Shown piece after piece: positions 1 through 10,560 of a stretch of 64,000 nt of DNA. Position 1 is the first letter of the stretch. The number at the start of each line of letters is the position of its first letter. A model generated the notes under the pieces. The model had not been told where the DNA came from. It worked only from the letters and a program-made list of their open reading frames with translations, and ran no database searches. The position numbers were made by a program, and so were the translations under genes. Origin of the DNA: Mytilinidion resinicola. Lineage: Eukaryota > Ascomycota > Dothideomycetes > Mytilinidiales > Mytilinidiaceae. The stretch spans positions 370,479 to 434,478 of the forward strand of contig NW_022985453.1 in assembly GCF_010093595.1 (NCBI RefSeq), given 5' to 3'.

Positions 1-291
1 GAACTGGGCCGGAGGTTATTTTGCTTACATACGTTTTGTTACGGTGCTAACTGAAAGGGGGCGTTTGGGCGTATTGGGTCGCGGTTACAGTACACTTATT
101 TGCCACTACTTGTGGTACTCCCTCTGGGCTTTTGCGGCTCCGAACACAGTTTCACGTGTCATGTAGTGCAAATCTGACAGCATTTGGACCGAATAATTAC
201 CTGCTATGCTGAGCTAATCCTAAGAGCCGTATCGAGAGAACAGTATCAAAGCCCGAGCAGAGGTATCCCCGGGTGCTCAAACGTATGACCG

Positions 292-1503
292 TTAGAGCCA
301 AGTCAGCTTGGCCTTGCTCTTCTTCTGTAACTGGGCTATTCCATCGCGGCTATTAATGTTATTGACTGGACGAAATATTAGCTTCGAGTTCGGCCAGGAC
401 TCATCACAAAGGAGAAGAAACTTACATATCATCCCTGCCGAAATACCACCCCAGCACCACAGCGACGCCCACAGGAACCGCGCGAGGGTGCTACAATTCA
501 GAAGAACTCCCGGAACCCACGTCTTCACCCAGGACCATGGCATCACCCCGCGTGCCACACTGCAAAGTATCCACAACCAGACATGCGACGTGACAGCCCA
601 GACGAGCAGCAGCGCCCCCATTAATGCGAGGTAGTGGTGCACACGGCGCCAACTGAAGCAGCCCAGGCGCAGCTGCGTGAACTCCCGCATCTCGCACATC
701 GCGTCCACAAGATCTCCCATCCGCAGACCGTCGGGGGTTTCAAGCACCGCTTCCGTGTCCCAGCGGATAATGAACGGAGCGGTAGGGAGCCACCAGACGT
801 CGAGGTCGCGCCGGCCTCGCATAGTAACCTTTGTGACTTCTGGGAGAGAAACGACTGTGTCGCGCCAGCTCGCGGTCGTCAGGTCCAGATCGCCTGCCAG
901 CGTCGGGAGCGGTAGACGACCAAGGAATGAGAGCAAGAGCGAGCCGTCGTCTTGGAGGGACCAGCAAACATTGCTCCGCTCCACCGCCCCGACATAGCGC
1001 CTCGCGCGCCGCACAACCCAGGGTCGTCGCTGGCGGACTTCGGGGCGTGTCAGGATCGCGTTCAGGTTGTTCGGGGACGGGATCTGGTGGTTGGCCCAGA
1101 CGCCGCAGATGCGGCACACGCCGTTGCGGAGGTCGGACGGCTGAGAGTCGTGGGTTGTGAACTCGGTGAGAGATTCACGGTAGCGGATGCGACGCTTCCA
1201 GAGATCGTGCTGGACTGTGGGGGAGGTTTCGATGGCATTGTTCCATTCTTTGCAGATGCGCTTGTATTGGAGGACTTGTGGGGTGCCTATTTGGCAGAGG
1301 ATGAGATCGAAGAGCTCAGGGCTGTTGAGGACGGCGTCGCGTACTTCTGTTGATTCTTCGCGGTAGAAGAGTTTGGCGAGAAGTTGTCGTAGCGCGGTAT
1401 AGGCGGCCGACCAAAAGACTTGGAGAGCATGTCGGACAATGATGTTGGCTTCATGGCTGGGTTCCGGCATTTGGAGGTGAGGAGGGGCCCGTGGAAATTC
1501 CAT
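292..1503 (-). CDS. F-box protein with C-terminal membrane segments
   Basis: Single-exon protein of 403 residues starting at an ATG (1501-1503). Residues of about 58-105 look like an F-box: a SPELFDLILCQI helix followed by VLQYKRICKEWNNAI, the usual pattern of hydrophobics and a late Trp. F-box proteins normally bind Skp1 and recruit substrates to SCF ubiquitin ligases. A CRICGVW stretch follows near residue 132. Residues of about 294-320 and 330-370 are strongly hydrophobic and could form two or more membrane spans, which is unusual for an F-box protein. No substrate-binding repeats (WD40, Kelch, LRR) are visible. It is not obviously close to the F-box copies at 43-53 kb. Substrate and location are unknown; the F-box call is by pattern, not by search. 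Confidence 0.6.
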   Translation of the reverse strand: MEFPRAPPHLQMPEPSHEANIIVRHALQVFWSAAYTALRQLLAKLFYREESTEVRDAVLNSPELFDLILCQIGTPQVLQYKRICKEWNNAIETSPTVQHDLWKRRIRYRESLTEFTTHDSQPSDLRNGVCRICGVWANHQIPSPNNLNAILTRPEVRQRRPWVVRRARRYVGAVERSNVCWSLQDDGSLLLSFLGRLPLPTLAGDLDLTTASWRDTVVSLPEVTKVTMRGRRDLDVWWLPTAPFIIRWDTEAVLETPDGLRMGDLVDAMCEMREFTQLRLGCFSWRRVHHYLALMGALLLVWAVTSHVWLWILCSVARGVMPWSWVKTWVPGVLLNCSTLARFLWASLWCWGGISAGMICKFLLLCDESWPNSKLIFRPVNNINSRDGIAQLQKKSKAKLTWL

Positions 1504-2425
1504 GGTGGTGGTTCGAGGTGTAGTGTGGTATGGCGGAAGTCGTTGAAGACTTTGAAGTCAGAAGGAGAAGGCGGACGGCTTTTGGGCAGCAAGCGCGTGT
1601 GAAACATGGTGATTCGCCGATCCAAACAAAGCGAACCATGGGTGAATGTGAGACACATCCGAAGGGGAGCAAGCAAACCGAGTGTCTTACATTGATTAAA
1701 AGGACCCCCCAATATATGCAAAGGCACGAAAGGGACGTATATTGATGAAATGCAAGATGAAAGCCTTTGGTGCGAGTCACGTGTTTGCGCGACCTCTTAT
1801 CTGATGCCTGAAGGCACGATGACATTTACTGACTCGAGGTTTGACATTAGGATTTCCACGGTTCAGGAATGAGGCGGTGCTGCTGTGGCTGATGTCAGTG
1901 GTTGTGCATCGGATTTACCCCAGCTCAACCTGCAGGCGGGAAGCTCCCGAAAGTACGGAAAAAGCAATGCCTTCGCCAATTACACTGTGTAATAGGTTAC
2001 CATACTGAATGTATAGAGTTAGCTCGAAATTTCTTATTATGCTGTCAAAAATCCTCGTCACACAAAAATAGCTGTGCTCAAAACCTCCCTCTGCGCTCTC
2101 CGATTCTGCCCTCGTTTGCTCTGGGTCGCACCAGCATCCATGCTGTTGATCCGGAGGTAGTTGGTCATGATGTAACCCCAGCTGAATTCGCCTTCTCCTG
2201 GCACTGCGATAATTATGTAATGTCCAGCCAGGATTGCGATGTCCCCGATTTGAACTTCATCGGCACGGCTGGCTTCGTCGACGCTGTTACTCATCAGTCA
2301 GCATCATAGAGATGAAAGGAGTATATCCATGCTCAAGGATTTTCTTACGGTTGAAGAGGCGCCACGAGGAATTTGGCAGGATGTTGGGAAAGGGTGACTT
2401 CAATCATTCTGAATGCTAGTTAGCG
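1504..2425. other. Intergenic, no gene seen
   Basis: Only short open frames without fungal coding character are present between the F-box gene and the orphan gene; no repeat or RNA gene was noticed. Confidence 0.5.
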
Positions 2426-4846
2426 CTATACGATGCGAAGGTACGGCAATAAGAAGAAAACACACTCATTTGAAATCCAGTTGGCGCGGGTAACGGTGAA
2501 TTGCTTCCCATCGACATGCAAGCGACCGTTGGTAATTCTCGCTTGGTAATCTTGCCAATTCGTGGGATCCGTAGGGCCGTTTGCGCCAGGGTAGATGACC
2601 TTGACGATAGGCTCATCCGAAAAGTCCTCATCCTCATCAATTCGATGCCGCATATTCTCCGAATGATCGATCTTGTTTCTCACTTTCTCCAACTCGCTGC
2701 GGATCTTTTTGCGCTCCGTGCTGTCGACTTTGTATTCGAAGTCATCCATGCCGCGCTCGAAGTGCCGGACCATAGCTTTGATCTTTCGGTTATGGGTGCC
2801 CATGATCCTGATCGCGTCTTTCTTAGTAATCTTCCGGCCTTCGAGTTTGTACGCTATGGCAAGCATATCTTGATTCAGGAGCGCACAATTCTTCGTCAGT
2901 CTTCCAGGGCCAAGTTGCTCCTCCGCTAGCGCCAGCTCAACGGTCTTTTCTTTTCTTGCTGTTTTACTCAATTTACGAGCTAGCGCGCCTACTGCTCCTT
3001 TGCCGTTCTTCGTCGACGTTAACCACCAGTTGATTCTCCGTATGACTGCATTGAGCATCGATATGGCCTCGTTCATCGAATCGTTTAGAACGACTTCCTC
3101 GATTTCAAGGTCGTATAGGCGGCCATTAAGGCGGGCCTGGCGGGTGTTGAAGATCCCGGCGTTCATGCAGGTGATGCGTTCGAGGTCACTGCTGTCGATG
3201 GTGTAGGTGTCGCCGTTGGTCATCTCAACGGTGACTTCTTTTAGGCTGGCTTCAGGGTGTAGATCGACCGGTGGAATTTCGTTAAATGTCCTGGATTTGG
3301 GTCCTGCGTATTGGAGACTGTTGAAGACACTGGAGGACCTGAAGCCATCTTCCGGCCACTTGACGACCCACGAAAACTGGCTACTTCCGAGGTCTCCTAC
3401 GGTACCGGGAAGAAGATATCCTTGGCCTAGGATGCGGTGAACGAAAGTGTTCCAGTAATGGGCGTGCAGGTTCTCTTGAATGGGTTCGTTCAAACGGTAC
3501 CCTTCGTAGGCAGGCACCATTGCCTTCAAGAAGACTTTCGAGTTGATGGACATGAGCGGCATGACCTTCATGAATAGAAGCTCCAGATGCTGGCGATTCG
3601 CCTTTAAACCATATGTAGACTCCAAGAACTCCGCAATCTCAGCCAAGTCATCGTCGTTGAGCAGCGACAGAAGAAGGACAATCATCTGAAGGAAACGAGG
3701 TTTGATGAAATTCTGGGCGGTTGTTGAGTCCGAAGAATTTCCAGGTTCCAGCGAGTTGTAGTACGCAGCACTGAGCGATATGGTCTCACTAATGCCTTTG
3801 CTTGTTGTAATTGTCTGGAAGTATGAGCCGTTGTTGATGCCGTACCTCGTGTTCTTGGAGTGTATAATGCTGGTTCTTGTCGACATGCGGAAGAGTATTG
3901 GGCTCCGGACGCAAAGACGGCGAGCGTCTTCGATCATCGTGTCAAGGAGCTTTCTGGTGTCGTCAAAAGACATGTCTGGTCCACCTCGATGGATTAAGTT
4001 TCGGTAATTTACGATGAGTCCGACCAGCGAGCTTCCATCGACCTCAATCAGTGTACTCTCGATGTCCCACTCTGCGCGTCGATCTCGGAGATCATTAACA
4101 ATGTACACTTCGTTGCTGTCTATATTTACAGCCTCATAATCTCTTCCCCGGACCGTAAGGCTTTTCGTGGAGCTTACTAGCGGTCTGCTTCCATCCCTGG
4201 CCTTTTGTAGAACTCGTGTTCGGGCTCTCTCCGCGATCCGGGATGTTTGGTCCTTTTGCACGACAGCTAGATCCTGAAGGACTTCATATGTGGACAGGAG
4301 GAGTCCAGCTGTATGTACTCTCCAGTAAGAGTCCTTCTGATCAGGCTTCCGGCCAGTCATGTCTTGCTGTTCAAGACGATTGACCTGCGGTTTATCCGCT
4401 CCAGGCATGAAGGTCAGTCCTACTTTGAGAGTGATTGCTGCTTCATGAAATTCCGCTGTAGGCTGACCTTCGATCCAAGTCTGCACTATTCGTTTATCCG
4501 CTTTCTTCTCAAGGAGTCGTATCATCATGTCCGTCTCTTCAGGCGGCAGCTGTTTATTTGCAATTCCATCCCATACGAGATGTCTAGCAACTAAGGCATC
4601 TTGGTCTCTATGACGATCCACTCGCGATGCGCTGGATATTATTTCGCGGCCTCCAGTAGGCCTGACAATGACAGACTCGAGTCCGTTCATGGATGCCGGC
4701 CCGTGGGCTTCTGGGTCGCTGTCAGAAGACATATTGTCCCCGTCGTTGAAGGTGTTGCGAGGAGTCGAGCGAGTCGAGCCTTGCTCGGTTGAAGGAACTG
4801 GTGGTGGTGGTCGTGATGGAGGTAGTAAGGATCGCGGATGTGCCAT
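2426..4846 (-). CDS. Large intronless hypothetical protein (806 aa)
   Basis: Uninterrupted ATG-started frame of 806 residues. I do not recognise the family. The first 70 residues are Pro/Ser/Asp-rich and probably disordered. The rest reads as a folded, mostly helical protein with a hydrophobic stretch near residue 400 (MIVLLLSLLNDDDLAEI) and many Arg/Lys/Glu pairs. A charged region of about 690-740 (RKKIRSELEKVRNKIDHSE) is predicted helical. There is no signal peptide, no clear membrane segment and no known nucleotide-binding or catalytic motif. Its length without introns contrasts with many neighbours, which have one or more. Possibilities include a lineage-specific fungal gene or a domesticated element-derived gene; nothing in the sequence decides between them. 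Strong continuous coding character makes the gene itself likely. Confidence 0.7.
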   Translation of the reverse strand: MAHPRSLLPPSRPPPPVPSTEQGSTRSTPRNTFNDGDNMSSDSDPEAHGPASMNGLESVIVRPTGGREIISSASRVDRHRDQDALVARHLVWDGIANKQLPPEETDMMIRLLEKKADKRIVQTWIEGQPTAEFHEAAITLKVGLTFMPGADKPQVNRLEQQDMTGRKPDQKDSYWRVHTAGLLLSTYEVLQDLAVVQKDQTSRIAERARTRVLQKARDGSRPLVSSTKSLTVRGRDYEAVNIDSNEVYIVNDLRDRRAEWDIESTLIEVDGSSLVGLIVNYRNLIHRGGPDMSFDDTRKLLDTMIEDARRLCVRSPILFRMSTRTSIIHSKNTRYGINNGSYFQTITTSKGISETISLSAAYYNSLEPGNSSDSTTAQNFIKPRFLQMIVLLLSLLNDDDLAEIAEFLESTYGLKANRQHLELLFMKVMPLMSINSKVFLKAMVPAYEGYRLNEPIQENLHAHYWNTFVHRILGQGYLLPGTVGDLGSSQFSWVVKWPEDGFRSSSVFNSLQYAGPKSRTFNEIPPVDLHPEASLKEVTVEMTNGDTYTIDSSDLERITCMNAGIFNTRQARLNGRLYDLEIEEVVLNDSMNEAISMLNAVIRRINWWLTSTKNGKGAVGALARKLSKTARKEKTVELALAEEQLGPGRLTKNCALLNQDMLAIAYKLEGRKITKKDAIRIMGTHNRKIKAMVRHFERGMDDFEYKVDSTERKKIRSELEKVRNKIDHSENMRHRIDEDEDFSDEPIVKVIYPGANGPTDPTNWQDYQARITNGRLHVDGKQFTVTRANWISNECVFFLLPYLRIV

Positions 4847-5959
4847 CTGAACCTTGTAAGCAACGAAGAGAAGAGAGCGTGGTCTCTCTCTAACTTGCCC
4901 TACTATGAATATAACCGACCAAATAGCCTACAAATATAAAGGCAGCTGCTGTGAGGGAAGCGACCATAAAGACTATGGAGATCAGGCTATGAAATAGCAG
5001 ACGGTAGGCATCGGGCTTTCATATGACCGGCCGCTGGGCTTGCTTGGGGGCCACGGGCCTTCTTGCCTGACCTCTGCCTGAGCACGCCGATTGGAGCGTC
5101 CGGTCCGAAAAGCGTGGCCATGCAACGCCGGGGAGACATGCAAGAGAGTGTGGTCAGTCTTCATTGGTCAGCCTCGTCGAAGGTGCATATGGAAGAGGTC
5201 GGATGATTTTGACTTCGCCATCATTCTGTGCATTCGGCAGCACATCAAGTCTGAGAAATCTGCCTCATCGCAGGAAGGTAAAGAGAAAGGATCAGATAGA
5301 GACTACGATGGAAAGAAGCGGGCATCTGTTCGTTTCACCAGGCTTTCGCATTGTCCAGCCTTGTCTTCGAGGAGTGTAGAACGGCCCATTTTCGGCTTCG
5401 ACTCGCTCATGAAGCTCAGCATGGAGAGAACGCCGTCTCTGGATGACATATCTCTTGTTTGAGTGCGGGGAGTATGGCGGTTACCTGGACTGGTGGCCGC
5501 AGTGTTCAGCCTTGTTGATGTGAGGTTGAAAGTCGAGAGCGAGGAAGCGAGGCGAAGCAGGGGGCTTGGGCCTTGGCTGTAAAGGGGATAGCGGTATTGG
5601 TGGCTGTCTCAACACCATGCTGCCTTGCGCGGGGCATCCACTCACACAGCATCGCGAAAATGGCTGTCTGCAAGGCTGAGATTTCCATCCTCTTACTGGC
5701 CTCACCTTCCGCCGCCAGCCGTACGCGAGAAGAGATTGTCATTTGCCATGGACGCCACCAAAGTCGCAGTCTATTCGCCCTCATGGGGCCTGCCGCTCCA
5801 TCGCATTCGCGCCTAGTACGCCTTGCTCAGCCTGCTCTTGCTTGGGAACCTTGAAAGAGCCGCCTAGCCATCCGCATTGCGTAAAACCCCGAGAAATGCA
5901 ATAAAAGGCTGTGAAACTCTAGCTCGCGATGACAGTCACTTGCTCCGTAACCAAAAGAA
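4847..5959. other. Intergenic, no gene seen
   Basis: About 1.1 kb between divergently transcribed genes, so it probably holds both promoters. Open frames here are short and overlap on both strands without recognisable domains. Confidence 0.45.
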
Positions 5960-7170
5960 ATGCCGATGTCTCTTTCACTATTGCTATCGCTACTAGCCCT
6001 ATCTAATGCCGTGCATTCTCAAGGCCAAGGTACCTGCTATACGCCGCAAGGAGTTCCAACCGACGGACAACAAGCTTGCAACCCCTACCAGCAAGTCTCC
6101 TCGTGCTGCCCCTCAGGCACGACGTGTTTCTCGAATCAACTATGTATTTTGACGGATCCAGAGGAGGTCAGCGACACCCTGCCTCTTGGGGCTGTTCTGC
6201 GCGGAAGTTGTACTAATCCACTATGGAGCAACTCGATCTGCGGAAGCTTTTGCCTAGGTAAGTACATTATGGGAGCTTATTGCATGGAAAGGCCGTCAGG
6301 CTGACTGAATTTCAAGGTAATGGGGACAATGGATCTATCACGTCTTGCGGGAATCAGCAATATTGTTGTCAATCGGGTATTAGTGACGGGTCCTGCGATT
6401 GCGATACTGGCAAAGGCATCTTCTCGTTAGCGGACGGGGTCGCGCAGACCATCATCGGCGTTAGCGGGCTCGAAGCTACGACAATACCACCGGTTTCGCG
6501 AGCGTCTAGTAAGGCTATCGCTTCCACTACCGCAAGCAGTGTTACCGCTACATCTTCCTCTAAAAGCCCGACCACTTTAGCTTCATCCACTCAACGCTCG
6601 TCCTCACATGCCTCTCCTACGGCTACGGCTACCGCTACCGAGAGCTCTCCGTCACAAACCTCCCCAGCCGCAGCTCCCTCACTAGTCCATACCACTCGCT
6701 TCAAGATAGGCCTTGGGGTCGGACTCGGTGTGGGGATTCCCATTCTCATATCAATTGGTATCTTGATCTGGTGGTGGCTTAGCCATCATAACAAACGCAA
6801 CCCTCCGCCCAATCGTAGCCCATACGACACAAACTCCGATACCCACCCAGACGATCCTCGTTTGCCGAACGTTTCACAGCCAGACACCGCCCCAAATCCC
6901 AACCCGTATGACTTGGACGGCTCTGCGGTGGGTAGTTACCGATCTCCGGTCGCTACTCCACCTCCGCAAGCGCGTCCTGGGCAGTCCCGCGACGTGCTCG
7001 GTACAGCGCCTACTAACAACCCATACGAGAGCACCTACTCCCTGCGGTCACGTGCTGGTGATACTGCTGCCAATCCGTACCCGAATCTTTATGGGCCGCC
7101 TCAGCATTTAGAGAGGGTAGGAGAGACGTCGGTGCCGCAAGGAGGGATAGAGTTAAACCGATATGCATGA
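5960..7170 (+). CDS. Secreted/cell-surface Cys-rich protein with one membrane span
   Basis: Two exons, 5960-6257 and 6317-7170, joined across a 59-nt intron (GTAAGT ... CTGAC ... CAAG); the junction codon is Gly and the product has 383 residues. Residues 1-20 (MPMSLSLLLSLLALSNAVHS) are a signal peptide. A Cys-rich ectodomain follows, with paired Cys (SSCCPSG, QYCCQSG). A Ser/Thr-rich stalk of about residues 160-225 is likely O-glycosylated. One membrane helix lies near 235-257 (GLGVGLGVGIPILISIGIL then WWW), and a Pro/Asn-rich cytoplasmic tail contains repeated NPY motifs. This architecture is common in fungal surface proteins of the mid2/WSC sensor type, but no WSC domain is seen. Role in wall sensing is inferred from architecture only. 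Confidence 0.8.
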
Positions 7171-7609
7171 TCTGGAATGCAAGGATCATATATGGCTTTT
7201 GATAAGGACATATCATGGTGTTTGACGTAGTGGGAATATTCAAGGGCTCCCGTTGCCCGTACTATTTCTTTCAATGTCAAATGAATGTCGCTTTTCTGGC
7301 CCTCGGGGATCACCTCACGCTTGCTTCACAGGGATGCATGTGGGCAAAATCAGTCTATCATATCAATATGAGAAGTCATTTTCGGAGTCGTCCTTACTGA
7401 TTGGAACAAGGCTTCCACGAAAACAAAGCGGACGCAATCAATGCGAAAGACCGAAGTTCTTAGCGCTGGCGCTTAATAAGCCTCTTTTCCAGCTCGTTCC
7501 AGATTTCCAACTCTGACTCTGTTTCTGAGATTCTAGCTTTTTTGAAGAAATTAGTCCGCTTCTCTTCCTTCTAGTGTGCTATTTTTTGGGACGTCTTTTC
7601 AACCTCAGA

Positions 7610-8845
7610 CTAAAGATTTAGCGCAGATCTGATATCTTCGTATTCCATCATCAAGGCAAGGATCGCGTCGGTAGCAGCATTCCCAAGCCAAAAATGTGGG
7701 GCGTGCTTGACAAGATCCACGCATCTCTGTCGGAGGTCGTATCCAAACCACTGATTTTTGACTGTCCCATCCACAATCTGATTGGCTAGGTCCGTAGAAT
7801 TGTAAGTTCCGGTCTCCAGAGGGTGATTGTGCAGAGATTGCACCAAATTCCCGACTTTGACTTGTGGTGTCTTGTCCAGAAATATCGCGACATGACAATC
7901 CGGGTCTGAGCCTTTTGTCGGATTGTTGTATTCGTTTTTGATCAGGTCTTCAGCAGAGAGCCCTCGCTCTCGGACGCTCTTGGAGATATCGTCGTGCCTC
8001 TTCAGTCTTTCGTCCACATGTCCATATGTTTTAGCACGGATAGATCCTAGGCCTAACTCATTCTCCGCCACGGCCAAGGAGAAAATCTGGGCTAGCATAT
8101 CTGCCAACTTCTCATTGTCAGGCTTGCTTGCGGGCTTTGCAGGACGTCGAGAGGGCTTCTGCTCCACGTATAACTCCGATGTACCGGATTTTGGCATTAT
8201 TTTCATCTTTTGGTTTGAAGGCTGGCGGAATCTCTGCTCCAAATTCTTGTCCGGAAAGCCAGCGTTTTCACCTGGATCCCTATCATCTTCAGTCCCTTCC
8301 CCTTGCAAAGCTGCCACGCCATCATCTGTCCTGTAGGCTCCAGTGGCCTCCGCACCTGCTCCCTCGTTCCGGGCAATATGAGCGCTCTCGCCAGGCAGGG
8401 TATCCACGCCCACACCATCGTGTCGAGGATTATTAGCACTGTCACCCCGCGCAGCCTCCGCGCCCACTCTGGCATACCCAGAGTTGCGTGTCATTCCCTC
8501 CCTCAAACTCTAGTTTTTCCCGATCCGCATTCTAGCCTTGAAGAAGAGCGGTCCTATCCTGGTGGATATAAACTTGCGCAAATTTCAAGGCATTCTCAAT
8601 GTTTCCGTTATGCTGATCGAGTGTATACGCTGTTTCGGTATCGATCTCCTTTACCAGTTGAAGTAAAAGGGCGACTATCCCACTGACCCCACTACCCAGG
8701 GCGTAGGTTCCGTCTGGCAATGACGGCACAATGGCCGGGGTGGTCTTGTTGACTTGCTTGCTCTGGGCGACGGCGGTGCTGCCGCTCGCTTCCGCATGCG
8801 CTGTCTGGTTGTCGGATTCCGGGTTTGGTCCTTTTGACCCGACAT
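7610..8845 (-). pseudogene. Hypothetical two-exon gene, frame damaged near its start
   Basis: The downstream part (7610 to about 8494) is an open frame of 294 residues. It has a Gly/Ala/Glu-rich imperfect repeat at its N-terminus and a helical C-terminal half (KLADMLAQIFSLAVAENELG, NHPLETGTY, NQWFGYDLRQRC). Upstream at about 8532-8838 another frame also looks coding, including GSGVSGIVALLLQLVKEI. The two parts can be joined in frame by removing a 64-nt segment that starts GTTTAT and ends CTAG, a weak donor. The first ATG (8843-8845) reaches this frame only if one base is added in the first few codons. Family unknown. Either the start annotation is wrong, one base is missing from the sequence, or the gene is decaying. 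Confidence 0.45.
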
Positions 8846-9440
8846 GTTGTGCTTTTGGGGATAGCTATGGAGTTGAGGGGTCTGGTGTGGATCCGTCGTC
8901 GTATTACTTCTGCTCTGGTTTTCGGGAATAAGTCGAGAGTCTGGAGGATGCTGATGAGATTTATAGCTAGGTTACTGAGACTATAAGTACAGGAAATTGT
9001 TTGGTTTGTTCGTATCGTACATGCTTCCGGGAGGCTCTAGACATAGCAATCTTATTGATTGCCCTCACGGCGGCGTTTTCCCTGGAGTGAACTAGATTCC
9101 TGGAGAGCTTGTGGTGCTCAAAGAAGCCACTCGCAGGAACTTCTAGTTTCAAAACTTAAGTCAGTACGCTAAATGGTGTTGGTCAGGGGTGGACGTCCCA
9201 ATACTTGGAGAATGGAAGGTTTCGATCACGAAAGACGAGACGACATATACGCTGGATGCGCTATATCTGTTGCTGAGGACAATGAGCTCAACTCTTTAGT
9301 GTTTATGAATAACATCTCGACAGATCTCAAGAGCCTATGGCTCGAATATAATGAATTCGCTACTCATCTCCTTCCGTATCTTCAACGTTGACCCTCACTC
9401 CACTTCCGCGACCACGGACAAATTCTCTCTTCACATGCTC
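8846..9440. other. Intergenic with one unsupported small ORF
   Basis: A 72-codon plus-strand frame at 9173-9391 is the only open frame of note; it shows no recognisable domain and I do not annotate it as a gene. Confidence 0.4.
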
Positions 9441-10003
9441 TCACGACAACCTAACACTCTGGTCTCGTTCCTGTTTGATCCTGGCATCTCGCCCTCGAGC
9501 ATCTAAAGCGTCTTCATCCACATTTTCGCTGGCGGACTCCTCTGGCGGGTATCCCGACACCCTCCCATCCCTCCCCGGCATTCGAAACCCTCTCCGCTCA
9601 TTCAATCACGACTCCGCCAGCATCTTTTTGTCCCACAGCGCATAATCCCTCTCCAGTAGTTGTATCCTCGCTAAGTTCTGGTGGCGCTGGAAGGGCGCAT
9701 ATTTCGCGTGTCGGTCGATCCTTCGAACTTCATCAAGTCGGTATCTGATCAAAGGATCGATAGGAAAGCCGTCGCCTCGGTATGGCGGTACTCTAGAGCA
9801 TTTTTTATATCTTTTTTGAGATCACGGCGCTGGACGCCCCAGTCTCTATCATCTTCGGAGATTTCCTCGTCGATGGGAGGACCGTTGAAGAAGTTAAAGC
9901 TGCTAGAAGTTTGAGGCGATGGGCTGCTGGATCGGCTTTGATGGGCGGTCGCTTTGGGCCTGCTAGTAGAGTGCTTTAGTTTCGCAGGTGTGTTACCGTT
10001 CAT
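9441..10003 (-). pseudogene. Hypothetical gene with frameshift and in-frame stop
   Basis: Starts at ATG 10003 with a Ser/Pro-rich segment and a conserved-looking block (SSSFNFFNGPPIDEEI). Reading continues convincingly in a second frame from about 9800 (GDGFPIDPLIRYRLDEVRRI, LERDYALWDKKMLAES) and, after an in-frame TGA at 9606-9608, as GYPPEESASENVDEDALDA up to a stop at 9441. The switch of frame occurs at an A6 run and is repaired by one extra A. The TGA is a separate lesion, as CGA would give Arg. The product would be about 185 residues, acidic/basic mixed and probably helical. Function unknown. Confidence 0.5.
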
Positions 10004-10560
10004 TGTCGGTGTTTTGGAAGTCAAAGAGGTGCACACTAAACAGAATAATGTACTAATGCTATGCGAATGGACTCTATTTGCTTTATCAATGCTGTATTGG
10101 TTTGCTACACTAACCCCCGCAGGCTTCGCCCAGTTTCCCTCCGGTTAGAACTCTTACTTGTCGCCATATTCGAGTATTTACGAGAATAAAATGGATCTCA
10201 AGAGATACCGAAATATTCAAAGAGGCTCTTCCGCTATATAGAAAACATGTGACATGGTGTTCCACAAGGCTGAAGGAATCGGCCCCCATATGCAGCCAAG
10301 CAACTTGGGGTCAAGCTTCGTGTTCTCCGTCTCGACCGCGCGGGGTGTCTCTCCGAACCAGGCTTCTTATAGGGCAGCGATTACAACAGCTGCAGGACGT
10401 GCATGGTTCATCGACGCGTAATGCGCTTTTGGCACAAACGCCGACTTAGCTTCCTTCAGCCTTCTTAACCACGGAAGAGCCCCGCAACCTGCCGCAATTG
10501 CGCCCATGATTTCCTTTCGACCCGGCTGCGGTTCAGCCTGATCTTTTGCGACCGGCGACG
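10004..10560. other. Divergent intergenic region
   Basis: Between a minus-strand damaged gene and the plus-strand kinase gene; no motif beyond general AT-rich patches was noticed. Confidence 0.4.

Noticed and set aside
8731..8931. Small secreted Cys protein on the plus strand with a signal-like N-terminus
   Set aside because: The opposite strand of the same interval carries a better coding frame (part of the 7610-8845 gene); the signal-like stretch is its reverse complement.
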